Of a stretch of 64,000 nucleotides of DNA, positions 44,401 through 50,987 are shown in pieces (the stretch's first letter is position 1; the number at the start of each line of letters is the position of its first letter). The notes under the pieces were generated by a model. That model did not search any database. It saw only the letters and a list, made by a program, of their open reading frames with translations, and was not told the DNA's origin. The DNA is taken from NCBI RefSeq assembly GCF_045291395.1, contig NZ_CP152342.1, forward strand, positions 2,356,001 to 2,420,000, read 5' to 3'. A program made the translations under genes and the position numbers. This stretch comes from MR-S7 sp000400995 (lineage in GTDB: Bacteria; Pseudomonadota; Gammaproteobacteria; Burkholderiales; Burkholderiaceae_C).

Positions 44401-47400
44401 CGGCCGTCCTCGTCCACCACCTTGCTGTCGCCGAACCAGCGCTTGAACTCAGGCGTTTCGGTCTGGCCAGCCATGTCGCGCCGGCTGAACATCGGCGCTT
44501 GGCCCCGGGCCTCAGCCACATCTGCGGCGCGGTCGCTGCCCGTCAGCGTGAAGCTGTCCCGTTCGGCGTCCGCCTGGGCGCGCTGCTCGGCGTCGCGCTC
44601 TTCGCGCACGCGCTGCTGCTCGGCCTGGTTCTGCGCGACCTCGCGCGCGGCAACCTCCTCGGCGGTGTAGCTCTGGAGCGCCGGGCCGCCTTGCGTTAGA
44701 ATTGGCGCCGACCCCACCGCAGGCTGAACGCCCAACTGCTGGTTTGCTCCAGTAGTGGCCTCAGAGATACCGGTGGGGTTTTTGTTTCCGACGATGAAAT
44801 GATCGTAGAAACGATGCCCGTCCCGGTGCTCGCGCACGACGATGCCGACATCCAGCGTCTCATCGCCCAGGCGGGCCTTCACGACAAAGCGATGCGCCGC
44901 CACGATGTCCGGGCGCCCTGCCTTGTCAGGCAGACTCTGCTGCAAGCGAGCCACCCTCAGCAACTCAGGCAGGGCTGCAATCAGCCTCAGCTCAGGGTCG
45001 TTGGCATTCGAGATCGCATGCTTGAGCCCCTGCCATGGCAACGCAATATCCTGGTTCGTTTCCAGATTGTGCGCAGTGGTATCAGCCAGCCGTGTGCGTG
45101 CAAAATCCTTCGCGGCTTCCCGCAGAGCCCGACCAGCAAGCCCCGGGCCCAGTTCATCGCCGCGGAGCGCTACTTCACCACGCCCGTCTTCGCCAGCTCC
45201 TTGATCGCCTTGGCCATCTTGCTGTCGGACGGGATCGTGGGCATCTTGCCCTTGGCCGCGTCCGCCAGCGTCAGCAGCTGCTTGGCCTGCGCGATCTGCG
45301 CCTTGTCCCCGCTCTTGCCCCCCTGGTCCATCAACACCGCCGCCAGCAGGGTCGCCGCCAGCGGGTTGTCCGCTGCCTTGCGCGGGGTCGGGTTGGCGGA
45401 CTGGCTCTGTGCGGGGTTGGTCATGGTTCGTGGAAGGTGCGGGTTGGCCGCTCAAGGCGGCAAGAATGGCGTCAGGCCCTACCTGCTCGCCGAACATATC
45501 ACCCTCGGCGCGCGTGGCCAGGGCAGCGCCCAGGTACTGGCGCAGGGATTCGATGAGGCGATCACGCCCGGCCGGCCGGGTCATGTAGTGGCCGGTGTAC
45601 AGCAGGCGCAGCATGCCGATGGTCAGCGGGTCGGGCACGTCGCCCGTCACCATGTCCACCTGCTGGATCGCGTCGTAGAGCGATGCGCGCTCGCGCCGGG
45701 CCTTCTGCACCATGCGGATGGCCTGCAGCAGGTTGCCCGTCACATCCACCTGCGGGTTCACCGCGCCGGCCTCGGCCGCCGCGCGCAGGTTGGCCCACTC
45801 GCCGGCCACCTCCTTGAGCGCTTCGCCAATGGCGCGGATGTCGTTGTCCGTGCTGCCGAACATCGACTCCACGAGGTCGCCGTCGCCGTAGGCCTTGTGC
45901 ACCAGGGCCGCCTGCAGCCGCGTGACGCCGGCCGGCGACAGCGCGCCGCCGGCATCCATCATGCCGGCCACGTCCTGGCCCTCGGCCTGCAGCTTGCCGA
46001 TGAACGCCCGCGCGAAATCGCGGTTGCTGGCGCTGTCCAGCCCGCCCGCCTCGAACACCTCCAGCACGCCCGCATCCACCAGCGCGGCATCGGTGGCCGC
46101 CTGCTCGGCCGCCGACAGCCCAAGCGCCTGGCTCTGGCTCTTGGCGCCCATGTTGGTCTGGTTCTCACGCTCCGAGTACAGCCGCACGAGCACGGGCGCA
46201 CGCATGCCGGCGATGACCTCGGGGTCAATGCCGTGCATGGCAGCATCCTGCATCAGCTCCTGCTTGTACCCCTCGGCCGTGCCGCGCTCGTAGGCCGCGC
46301 GCAGGCCCGCGGTGCGGCCGTTGTTCAGCGCCTTCACCGTGCCGGGGTGCGCCGCGTCGAACAGCGGGTTCACCGAGCCATCCGCGAAGTTGGACGGCTG
46401 CACATCCGCGGCCTCCATCACCGCGTACTGGAACGGCACGCGCTGGCCGTCGCTCATCACCGCCGTGTCGCCCCGGCCCAGGGCCTGCGCCGCATGCGCC
46501 TGGTCGCCCACGGCGAACACCATGGGCGCGCCCGACTCGGGCGAGCGCGAGACGCCCAGCCGCATGTAGTCGGGGTTCTGGGCCATGCCCTGCATCTGCA
46601 CCACACTGGCCGGGCGGCTGCGGTCGCGGTTCTGGATCTCCGGCGTCGGCGCGCCCACCGCGCCCGTGCCCTCGGGGTTCGTGCCTGCGCGCGCCGTCTT
46701 GACGGCGGCCCATTCGGCCAGGAGTGCGTCCCACTCCGGCGTGCCGCGGCGCATCTCGGAGGGCTTGAAGCCCCGTTCGAGTTGGAATTGGGGGAAGGTC
46801 TTGGCCTGGACGGTTGCAGGGTTGAAAGCCGGCGCCGCCGCCTCTGCTCCTGAATTGCTAGCATCCAGCGCTTGATGGTCAAGCGCTGGATGGGGATTTT
46901 CTTGGGATTCTGCAGGCGCCCCGATGGCCTCCAGCTCTGCCTCGCGCGCCGCCTGTGCTTCCGCGCGCTGCGCCAGTGCCTCGCGCTCGGCCTGCTGCTC
47001 CGGGTTCAGCCCCGTGGTGCTGTCGATCACCTCCAACTCGGCCAGGCGCGTGGCGGCGGTGGCGTCGTCCATCGCCGCAGGCGCGCCGTCAGGCTGGCGG
47101 GCGCGCGCCGCCTCATCCGCTCCGGAATTGCTAGCGTCCGACGCTTGCTTTTCAAGCGCTGGAGAGGGATTCTCTTCATTTTCCGGTGCAGGCTGACCGG
47201 GCGCAGCGCCTGGCTGCGCGCGCTGCCCGACCTGCGTTGCCACGTCCACGCCGCCGCCCATCACGGCGCCCAGCGTGCCGGCCACGGCCAGTTGCTTGCC
47301 AGCGCCCACGGCGCTCGGCGTCTCGCCGGTAGCTACCGCCTCACCCGCGATCTGGCCCAGCTCTTCGCCCATTTCCTGGGCGCCTTCCTGCCCCGCCGCC

Positions 47401-48146
47401 TTGCCGAGCTGGCGCGCGCCCATCTTGGCTGCCCCAGAGCCCGTCAGCGCGCGGGCGGCGGCCACCTCGGCGCCGCCGCCGGTCAGCGCGCCGGCCACCA
47501 GCGAGAACGGCACGGTGATGCCCGCGCCCAGGTAGGCATCCTCCATGGGCACGCCCTTGTCCACCAGCTCTGCGAAGGTGCTGGCCGCGTTCTGCGCCGC
47601 CGTCGCGCCTATGCCTGCGGCCTTTTGCACCTGCGCCACGCGCGCCGCGAGCGCCGCTGCATCCAAGGCCTTCGCCGCCTTGGTGACAGTGGCCGCCTTT
47701 CCGGCCGCTCCGGCAACACCCACCGGCAGGAACATGCTGCCCACCGTGGGCAGGATCTGGTCGGCCAGGGCGCCCTTGTTGCGCATCAGCGCCTCGCCAA
47801 TGCCGACCTCGTCGTCGGCCATGTCGCGCTGGAAGTTCTCGCGCTGGGCCGCGGCGCGCTCGGACCCCACCATGTCGCGGATGGCGCCCATGCCGCGCTC
47901 CAGATACTCGGAAGTGTCCTTGCCCACGCGGTCGCCCGTGGCCAGCCGCGCGATGTCAGCTACACCCTTGATCGCAGTGGGGCCGATCTGCAGCGCGCCA
48001 GCGGCAATGTCGCGCGCCACGCTGCCTACTGTGGCGTCAGGCACATCGCGGCGCGCGTTGGGGGCGTCTGTATCCAATTTGCCCGTGAACTCGATGTAGC
48101 CGCCGCTCGGAGCGTCCAGCTCGCCCGTGAAATCTTCGTATGCCAT
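38493..48146 (-). CDS. Giant phage polyvalent (internal virion) protein with multiple enzymatic domains
   Basis: About 3,217 residues from ATG 48146 (MAYEDFTGELDAPSGGYIEF) after AGGAGC. In order: Ala/Gly-rich membrane-active region (about 30 to 290); DdrB/ParB-like region (about 500 to 880, SRPASVVQMQGMAQNPDYMR); low-complexity linker; barnase/EndoU-type PBECR-like nuclease region (about 995 to 1130); ART-PolyVal-like ADP-ribosyltransferase (about 1228 to 1425, LAMYHGTSAN, GYFTADP); LPD23-like region with LLHEVQHGIQ (about 1570); second metallopeptidase-like LFHEALGHYGL (about 1790); linker; LPD38-like C-terminal region (about 2280 to 3217) with a membrane segment near 2880. Such proteins are packaged in podovirus heads and injected. 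Last gene of the late operon, next to the att site. Confidence 0.88.
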   Translation of the reverse strand: MAYEDFTGELDAPSGGYIEFTGKLDTDAPNARRDVPDATVGSVARDIAAGALQIGPTAIKGVADIARLATGDRVGKDTSEYLERGMGAIRDMVGSERAAAQRENFQRDMADDEVGIGEALMRNKGALADQILPTVGSMFLPVGVAGAAGKAATVTKAAKALDAAALAARVAQVQKAAGIGATAAQNAASTFAELVDKGVPMEDAYLGAGITVPFSLVAGALTGGGAEVAAARALTGSGAAKMGARQLGKAAGQEGAQEMGEELGQIAGEAVATGETPSAVGAGKQLAVAGTLGAVMGGGVDVATQVGQRAQPGAAPGQPAPENEENPSPALEKQASDASNSGADEAARARQPDGAPAAMDDATAATRLAELEVIDSTTGLNPEQQAEREALAQRAEAQAAREAELEAIGAPAESQENPHPALDHQALDASNSGAEAAAPAFNPATVQAKTFPQFQLERGFKPSEMRRGTPEWDALLAEWAAVKTARAGTNPEGTGAVGAPTPEIQNRDRSRPASVVQMQGMAQNPDYMRLGVSRSPESGAPMVFAVGDQAHAAQALGRGDTAVMSDGQRVPFQYAVMEAADVQPSNFADGSVNPLFDAAHPGTVKALNNGRTAGLRAAYERGTAEGYKQELMQDAAMHGIDPEVIAGMRAPVLVRLYSERENQTNMGAKSQSQALGLSAAEQAATDAALVDAGVLEVFEAGGLDSASNRDFARAFIGKLQAEGQDVAGMMDAGGALSPAGVTRLQAALVHKAYGDGDLVESMFGSTDNDIRAIGEALKEVAGEWANLRAAAEAGAVNPQVDVTGNLLQAIRMVQKARRERASLYDAIQQVDMVTGDVPDPLTIGMLRLLYTGHYMTRPAGRDRLIESLRQYLGAALATRAEGDMFGEQVGPDAILAALSGQPAPSTNHDQPRTEPVRQPDPAQGSGQPAGGDPAGGGVDGPGGQERGQGADRAGQAAADAGGRGQGQDAHDPVRQQDGQGDQGAGEDGRGEVALRGDELGPGLAGRALREAAKDFARTRLADTTAHNLETNQDIALPWQGLKHAISNANDPELRLIAALPELLRVARLQQSLPDKAGRPDIVAAHRFVVKARLGDETLDVGIVVREHRDGHRFYDHFIVGNKNPTGISEATTGANQQLGVQPAVGSAPILTQGGPALQSYTAEEVAAREVAQNQAEQQRVREERDAEQRAQADAERDSFTLTGSDRAADVAEARGQAPMFSRRDMAGQTETPEFKRWFGDSKVVDEDGRPLAMYHGTSANEDGQAFTMFDTFASNYGLMGQGGYFTADPEVASSYTSKGKGATPTVYKVYLSIKNPLDMDAEADAQAWQKQFPDAADFHEGGITNESWYRAAEEALRDQELPMWEGAEIMQEGLRAMGFDGITHVGGGRVQTHGVRHRVFIAFEPEQVKSAIGNNGDFDPANPDIRFSFAGQNASTVDKLSLASAQRRIEAGEDAEVVRRDTGWHQGADGKWRFEISDKLAHLKGAGIFGEVVMRRLAALEQAGVRQPGDPVRLGDVMYHGSLFAAYPSLKDIEVQFAPRGTTAKGRLAQDGSSTIIQVREDLPGDEALSVLLHEVQHGIQNIEGFASGGSPDAWMIGQLNPKTREAYERALDALPDDATEAEVKALARDVYRRLAGEVEARNTQARQALTDEQRRATPPSSTADVADADVIVTFNGKEMASAPPPANVTDDFDVQGLQQAMGEGDAAAEQAVAQAQARADAITAGWARKPDVQVVFDLSDPRVPAGVRSDAWAKKAQGASGEPAGFFYGGKVYLLASQLPTEAELRRVLFHEALGHYGLRALYGKALDGILQQIVEVRAKEVRSKAEQYGLDWSSREDRLVAAEEVLAEMAEKSPQLGFVRRAVAAMRSFLRQNVPGFKGLRVSDAEIIRDYLLPARGWVERGAREAADTEQRGRRPAFQPAFSWQEDAGRKALAEFSKADDLFALPKSDKDTVEGIAADNDPQIKVGKPKSVAGRVEYTLTMPDNSEATLSVRDPNPWGGEQVYDTIYSDEGMELVPGRPGENPEDVPPTGDVWINVSNLKTGDDGGAKVYNIAATYAHNTGRIFIGDPHGLSKVALRRRLEQMISSALKFGTTAHLAPHPDQTRGGHGVPPLRWVYGDDVGNVERMIAASVKGLDNAFPTSNKIAYDPDQGFYRTDTGRPLARGQLDIVLRRAASTHRVGHGAEGAGQAGWRTIARASLFRYLQSQSALGSTGVRERGSVLDLASAERARLRSDGSAGPIGSPEERKTRIFYARKPAGGVNPSGQTPPPFRNKLSQLQDKVRELTGYNSVDDALYAWQDKFIDLKRIQARIKALNGVVSETNDAYRGEELYHKRVAKRTANFERDEVAPLVRAMKAADVGKEELEQFLHARHAPEANRVMAERNPSQAQIDAERARADKQVNDLRLQLQRAQAQGTAAVPVQKALAQALLEKERWDSAQAFQGTEDERLSLSGMSDAQAQAIMGALSPERRQQFDALAARVDRINAGTLKVLEDYGLMERATLQAWRDTYQHYVPLHRDEAHPDSKAHPIGQGFSTKGEAGKRRTGSNEKVTNILSHVLMQREAALMRGEKNNVMKRLYLLAAQNPDDNLWSFDLPKKKVVDPDTGLVRTVVDQLAKTEKNVLSVRIGGHDKHIVFNPRNDQAVRLAQAMKNLDAMELDRFTRTMGKLTRWFAAVNTQYNPVFGAVNLIRDTQGMLLQLSTTPLAGKQAEVLRNVGANLRAIYADLRAQRKGAGPGQGAWARLFEQMQLDGGTTGYRDLYATPEDRAKALEKELKKLDQGNARAAAQGLVDWLSDFNEAMENTTRLAVYKAALDQGLSRQEAASIAKNITVNFNRKGRNTAVAGSWFAFLNAAIQGNKRMVETLAGPAGRRVMIGGVVLGMFSAAAGMAMMGGGDGADDEWKKIPEFVKERSLVIPLGRQDYVTIPMPLGFHVFPNIGRKMVEFATHDDPVKSRAGYLADMALIALNAYNPLGGADNLMQMITPTPFDPVVAVATNKDWTGRAIERPKRGEGDITPGHARAKDAASQPARLVARGINAATGGNEWREGAWSPTPDAIDYLFGQLFGGVGRELVKAGKMTAAAVTGEELAAHQVIFAGRFYGNTRGTAGQSQAYYDNLKRINGDMAEAKGRVEQGEDADAVLRDVPLAMLDGPADRVDREISNLVKMRRKIQAGDDPDRREQVKAINGEIQQRMYLLNQAVEDALAKRRELLPVQ
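41357..41731 (-). CDS. Nested out-of-frame ORF inside the polyvalent gene, 124 aa
   Basis: Same strand, different frame. Start MPSRPPTKSHMTPTKVSTVP with AAGGGG 7 nt upstream of the ATG. WLVDNWISFSDEPPPPIEWV and ELAFFVTSNPNPPLEAQGFE look like an ordinary soluble protein, while the giant frame here reads as Arg/Ser/Ala-rich text (RRAASTHRVGHGAEGAGQ). Less GC-rich than its surroundings. Either a genuine nested gene or a gene inserted in a linker. Confidence 0.55.
   Translation of the reverse strand: MPSRPPTKSHMTPTKVSTVPTPEDLWLVDNWISFSDEPPPPIEWVMAQRERDKQVGELLRELAFFVTSNPNPPLEAQGFESVEAYWTWRARNAPGYEVTDLQARLARLKNEKLASSTPASLPAA
45170..45424 (-). CDS. Nested out-of-frame ORF inside the polyvalent gene, 84 aa
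   Basis: MTNPAQSQSANPTPRKAADN then PLAATLLAAVLMDQGGKSGD and AAKGKMPTIPSDSKMAKAIK. Nearly all third codon positions are G or C in this frame, the coding signature of the genome, whereas the giant frame reads a Gly/Gln/Asp-rich low-complexity stretch. No good ribosome site. Balanced composition suggests a real small phage protein. Confidence 0.5.
   Translation of the reverse strand: MTNPAQSQSANPTPRKAADNPLAATLLAAVLMDQGGKSGDKAQIAQAKQLLTLADAAKGKMPTIPSDSKMAKAIKELAKTGVVK
46846..46908 (-). repeat. Dispersed palindromic repeat inserted in frame in the polyvalent gene (copy 1)
   Basis: ATCCAGCGCTTGA / TCAAGCGCTGGAT forms a perfect 13-bp stem with a 3-nt loop (46863 to 46891), flanked by GAAAATCCC and GCTAGCAATTC. 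It encodes ENPHPALDHQALDASNSGAE. Flanks and stem match copy 2. Confidence 0.8.
47122..47182 (-). repeat. Dispersed palindromic repeat inserted in frame in the polyvalent gene (copy 2)
   Basis: Encodes ENPSPALEKQASDASNSGAD. The stem CCAGCGCTTG...CAAGCGTCGG is imperfect. Same left (GAGAATCCC) and right (GCTAGCAATTC) flanks as copy 1, 275 bp away. Related AAGCGCT repeats occur in the core genome at 20628 and 21770. Confidence 0.8.
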
Positions 48147-48173
48147 TGCTTCGCGCTCCTGTAGCTGGAGGAG

Positions 48174-48191
48174 CGTGGCAGGCTTGGTACG
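48174..48191 (-). promoter_or_regulatory. Conserved phage intergenic element, copy 1 (candidate promoter)
   Basis: Minus strand CGTACCAAGCCTGCCACG, about 45 nt upstream of the polyvalent ATG. The same element occurs at 54497 (44 nt upstream of a start) and 55743. Confidence 0.55.
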
Positions 48192-48204
48192 CCCCAGATA
48201 CGAC

Positions 48205-48227
48205 GAAGCCCGCACGGGGCGGGCTTC
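48205..48227. terminator. Hairpin terminator upstream of the polyvalent gene
   Basis: GAAGCCCGC / GCGGGCTTC 9-bp stem with a 5-nt loop. It separates the lipoprotein genes from the polyvalent gene, which then needs its own promoter at about 48174 to 48191. Confidence 0.65.
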
Positions 48228-48298
48228 TTGTTGAGTCATCCTCGAAGCGCGATGCCTAAAAACCGGAGGTTACCGTGTCAACTATCCACCTCCATCCG

Positions 48299-48715
48299 CT
48301 ACTTACGACGGATGTAGCTCTTCTTCCCAGAAGGAGTGATGGTGTAGCGTCCACCTCTTGGCCCCGTGTACACGGGAGAGGTTCCATAGTTCCGCCCCGG
48401 TGTTGCTTGATAGCTCGGGGAGATCTGCGAAGGCTCTTGCGCAAGCTGCGCTTCCAGTTCCTCAATGCGCTTTTTGAGCGCATCAATCTCCGCACGCAGA
48501 ATCTCTCCCTCCGTGGGGGAATAAGTCCGTCCTAGGCGGTCCTGTAGACCTTGGAGCTGCTTGCGGGATACGTCGAGATCTGCTCTCAGCACGGTCACCG
48601 AAGGGCCTGCGGCCGCGGCAGGCTCAGGGGTGTAGTAGCTCGTTCGAGAAACTGGCGCTGCACACCCGCCAGCAAGTGACGCAAATGCAATCAGCAAAAC
48701 CGGTATTGTTTTCAT
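48299..48715 (-). CDS. Prophage lipoprotein with C-terminal basic-adaptor motif
   Basis: 138 residues. Signal peptide MKTIPVLLIAFASLAGGCAA with lipobox LAGGC, then a coiled coil (VLRADLDVSRKQLQGLQDRL, ILRAEIDALKKRIEELEAQL) and a C-terminal VYTGPRGGRYTITPSGKKSY-type motif, which recalls the PBCV-specific basic adaptor domain. Likely exported and lipidated. The same C-terminal motif ends the next gene. Probably a moron expressed in the lysogen or a virion-linked factor. Confidence 0.75.
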   Translation of the reverse strand: MKTIPVLLIAFASLAGGCAAPVSRTSYYTPEPAAAAGPSVTVLRADLDVSRKQLQGLQDRLGRTYSPTEGEILRAEIDALKKRIEELEAQLAQEPSQISPSYQATPGRNYGTSPVYTGPRGGRYTITPSGKKSYIRRK

Positions 48716-48781
48716 GCTCCCTCCAAAGGTTGTACCCATGTTACATCCACTAACGTGGGACAGAAGGAGCAGTGCCTTGCT

Positions 48782-49258
48782 CTACCGGCGTTTCACATAG
48801 GTCTTGTTGCCGCCGGAGTTGATGTAGAACCGCCCGCCGCGCGGCCCCGTCTGGATCGGCCCCTGCGCACCACGGTACCCTCCTCCGCTGAGAGACGAAG
48901 TGCCGTAGCCTCCTGGCAGGCCTGCAAGCGCTGGCGGGGCGTCGTTGAGCGATGCGAGGATGTTCGCTTCATAAGCGCTCGCCACCATCTCGGCCGCTTG
49001 CGATGCAGTCGGAGGCGCCTGGACGCCAGCAGCCGCGAAGGGCAAGCAGTCCAGATCTGTCGCGCTGAAGACCATCGAGGCCCCCGTTCCGAAACGTTCG
49101 GGCACAGCGTCTCCAACAGGGCGGCCAAGATCGACGGGCGTCACCTGATCGCGGTAGATCATGCTCCCGTCTTTGCCATAGACGGTGTAGCAAGCCGCTT
49201 GGGCGATCGGAGCCATGCTCGCCAAGGCGAGCGCAAGGCTACAGAGCGTGAGTCGCAT
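48782..49258 (-). CDS. Secreted protein with the same C-terminal TGPRGGR motif
   Basis: 158 residues. Signal peptide MRLTLCSLALALASMAPIAQ cleaved near AQA/A. Mature part starts CYTVYGKDGSMIYRDQVTPV (a DUF4124-like start), with a Gly-rich linker and C-terminal QTGPRGGRFYINSGGNKTYV. Tandem partner of the lipoprotein gene; the two differ except for the tail. ATG 49258 with GAGGGAACC upstream. Confidence 0.75.
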   Translation of the reverse strand: MRLTLCSLALALASMAPIAQAACYTVYGKDGSMIYRDQVTPVDLGRPVGDAVPERFGTGASMVFSATDLDCLPFAAAGVQAPPTASQAAEMVASAYEANILASLNDAPPALAGLPGGYGTSSLSGGGYRGAQGPIQTGPRGGRFYINSGGNKTYVKRR

Positions 49259-49301
49259 GTGGTTCCCTCCTGAGGAGACTCTAGCAGAGGAGCTAGACGT
49301 G

Positions 49302-49322
49302 AAAAAGCCCGCCGGAGCGGGC
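49302..49322 (-). terminator. Terminator of the dprA-PRTase operon
   Basis: Minus strand GCCCGC-TCCG-GCGGGC followed by TTTTTC, 13 nt after the phosphoribosyltransferase stop. Confidence 0.8.
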
Positions 49323-49334
49323 CATCAGCATCCC

Positions 49335-50018
49335 TCACTCAATAGAAAAACCATCAAGTGAGAAATTTTCCACAACTGGCCTCACCGTCCTAGCCATAAA
49401 AATACCAATGACAGGTACACCAGGAAAGCTCTCAGACAATAGATCTGATATCCCAACAAAATGAGCGCCTGTAGTTAAAACATCATCCACAAGAAAAATA
49501 GATTTTGGATTAGGTGCTTTCCGCGCAAGTTCCGCATTCAACACTAATGATCTACGAATATCCGCAGGCGCAGCTCTCTCAAAATTTTCATGGCTCGCTC
49601 TTAAACTGCCATCCGAAATTAGCATATCACGGATATCCAAATCAAAAGGAAGGTGCCCATTGAGATTATTCAGAATTTGCAAAATTCTGTCATCATAATT
49701 CGCATCCTGCCTTGTTTTAGATGGAGGAACTGGCACAAAGGTTGCCAACCTCATGCCTGGAGCATCCCATTTTATTGCATCATAAAGACGCTGCCCCGCC
49801 AGTCGTATAGCCTTACCCTTATAGGGCCAGTCAGTCTGGCCTCTACGAGAAGGAGGCTTTTTTAAATTGCCGATATGCTGATTCGTCTCGGAGTATGCAG
49901 CCCTAGCACCATTAGTGTATTCATGAGGGGTATATTCACCAAAGAAGTAACACCTATGCTCTGCAGTCAGATAGTAATGCTGCCGCCTCTCAATTTCACC
50001 AACGATTTGCAAGCGCAT
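49335..50018 (-). CDS. ComF-like phosphoribosyltransferase, partner of the DprA-like protein
   Basis: 227 residues from ATG 50018 (a GTG at 50024 overlaps the dprA stop). Type I PRTase fold: FVPVPPSKTRQDANYDDR (94 to 111) and the PRPP loop SIFLVDDVLTTGAHFVG (173 to 189) with the two Asp. AT-rich compared with the phage genes, so foreign. In the ShosTA toxin-antitoxin / anti-phage system, as I recall it, a PRTase is the toxin and a DprA-like protein the antitoxin; this pair has the same architecture. Substrate unknown. Confidence 0.85.
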   Translation of the reverse strand: MRLQIVGEIERRQHYYLTAEHRCYFFGEYTPHEYTNGARAAYSETNQHIGNLKKPPSRRGQTDWPYKGKAIRLAGQRLYDAIKWDAPGMRLATFVPVPPSKTRQDANYDDRILQILNNLNGHLPFDLDIRDMLISDGSLRASHENFERAAPADIRRSLVLNAELARKAPNPKSIFLVDDVLTTGAHFVGISDLLSESFPGVPVIGIFMARTVRPVVENFSLDGFSIE

Positions 50019-50023
50019 ACCCA

Positions 50024-50956
50024 CTATAGATTTGCCAGAATGTCGTCGAAATTTCGAACACGAATAGCACCAAGGTTTTCAAACTTGGATGGCCACGTAA
50101 TGTTGGGGTTGTGGAAATTGCTCTCCAATATGAAAAGCTTACGCTTTTGCTTTAGGGCTGCCGTTGCCTGGATCAGCGTGCCAGATGTTTCTCCCGCCTC
50201 AACAATGATGGTCGCATTTGTCAATGCGGACATTGTTTTATTTCTCTCCGGGAAGAAAAACCGGTTCATCCTATAATCCTGCTGCATATATCTCAGCAAA
50301 GGCACCTGACTGATGAGCAAGTAATCGGCAGCTATTTTACGCTGCAACTCCTCATTTTCCCTGGGATAAAACTCTCCAATAGGCGTTCCAATGACGGCAA
50401 TAGTTCTTCCGCCAGATTCAATTGCTGTCGTATGAGCAATAGTGTCCACACCTTTGGCAAGACCAGATACCACCGTGAAATCATGGTCCACCAAAGCACG
50501 AACAAGCTTGCGAGTCCGCGCTGCGCCTTCGGTTGACACGCCACGAGTTCCTACCACAGCAACGCGCTTCGGAGACTCAACGAGATCCCAGTTGCCTTGG
50601 TAGTACAACACTTCAATGGGCTCGACCGCATCCCGCAGGCTGTCTGGGTACTCATCAGCCCCGTGCACACGAACGCCGAAGTCTTCCAAGCCTTTGGCAA
50701 GGAAAAGGGCCACCACACGCTTGGCAGTCTCTACTGCGACATCTAGGTCAACAAGATCAGATGGCAACGCATCCGGATGCTCGCTGAATAGCTCCGCCAT
50801 ACGCTTCACCGTGGTCTTGTTTTGCAACCATAGGTGTTCGTATGCCCCAAGCTCCGTGTGTACATCCACGGGCTTTGATTTGAAGATCAGGCTCCAATCA
50901 TGATGACCGGCATCGGGAGCCGCCGAAGACGGCCGGTCAGGATGCGTATCAAGCAT
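50024..50956 (-). CDS. DprA/Smf-like Rossmann protein (probable antitoxin or sensor)
   Basis: 310 residues. An N-terminal helical region of about 90 residues is followed by a DprA Rossmann core: VAVVGTRGVSTEGAARTRKL (132 to 151), VVSGLAKGVDTIAHTTAIES (162 to 181), RTIAVIGTPIGEFYPREN and FFPERNKTMSALTNATIIVE with SGTLIQATAALKQ. No C-terminal winged helix. True DprA loads RecA on ssDNA; this gene lies in a prophage, has its own SOS-type operator, and is directly followed by the PRTase. Likely part of a defence or addiction module. Confidence 0.87.
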   Translation of the reverse strand: MLDTHPDRPSSAAPDAGHHDWSLIFKSKPVDVHTELGAYEHLWLQNKTTVKRMAELFSEHPDALPSDLVDLDVAVETAKRVVALFLAKGLEDFGVRVHGADEYPDSLRDAVEPIEVLYYQGNWDLVESPKRVAVVGTRGVSTEGAARTRKLVRALVDHDFTVVSGLAKGVDTIAHTTAIESGGRTIAVIGTPIGEFYPRENEELQRKIAADYLLISQVPLLRYMQQDYRMNRFFFPERNKTMSALTNATIIVEAGETSGTLIQATAALKQKRKLFILESNFHNPNITWPSKFENLGAIRVRNFDDILANL

Positions 50957-50967
50957 GCTTGCTGCTC

Positions 50968-50987
50968 CACTGTATAAAACAACAGTA
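50968..50987 (-). promoter_or_regulatory. LexA-type SOS box in front of the dprA-PRTase operon
   Basis: Minus strand TACTGTTGTTTTATACAGTG: CTGT-N8-ACAG with AT-rich centre, a near-consensus LexA operator. It ends 12 nt before the dprA ATG and overlaps the likely -10 (TATACA) and abuts the GGAG ribosome site. Confidence 0.75.
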
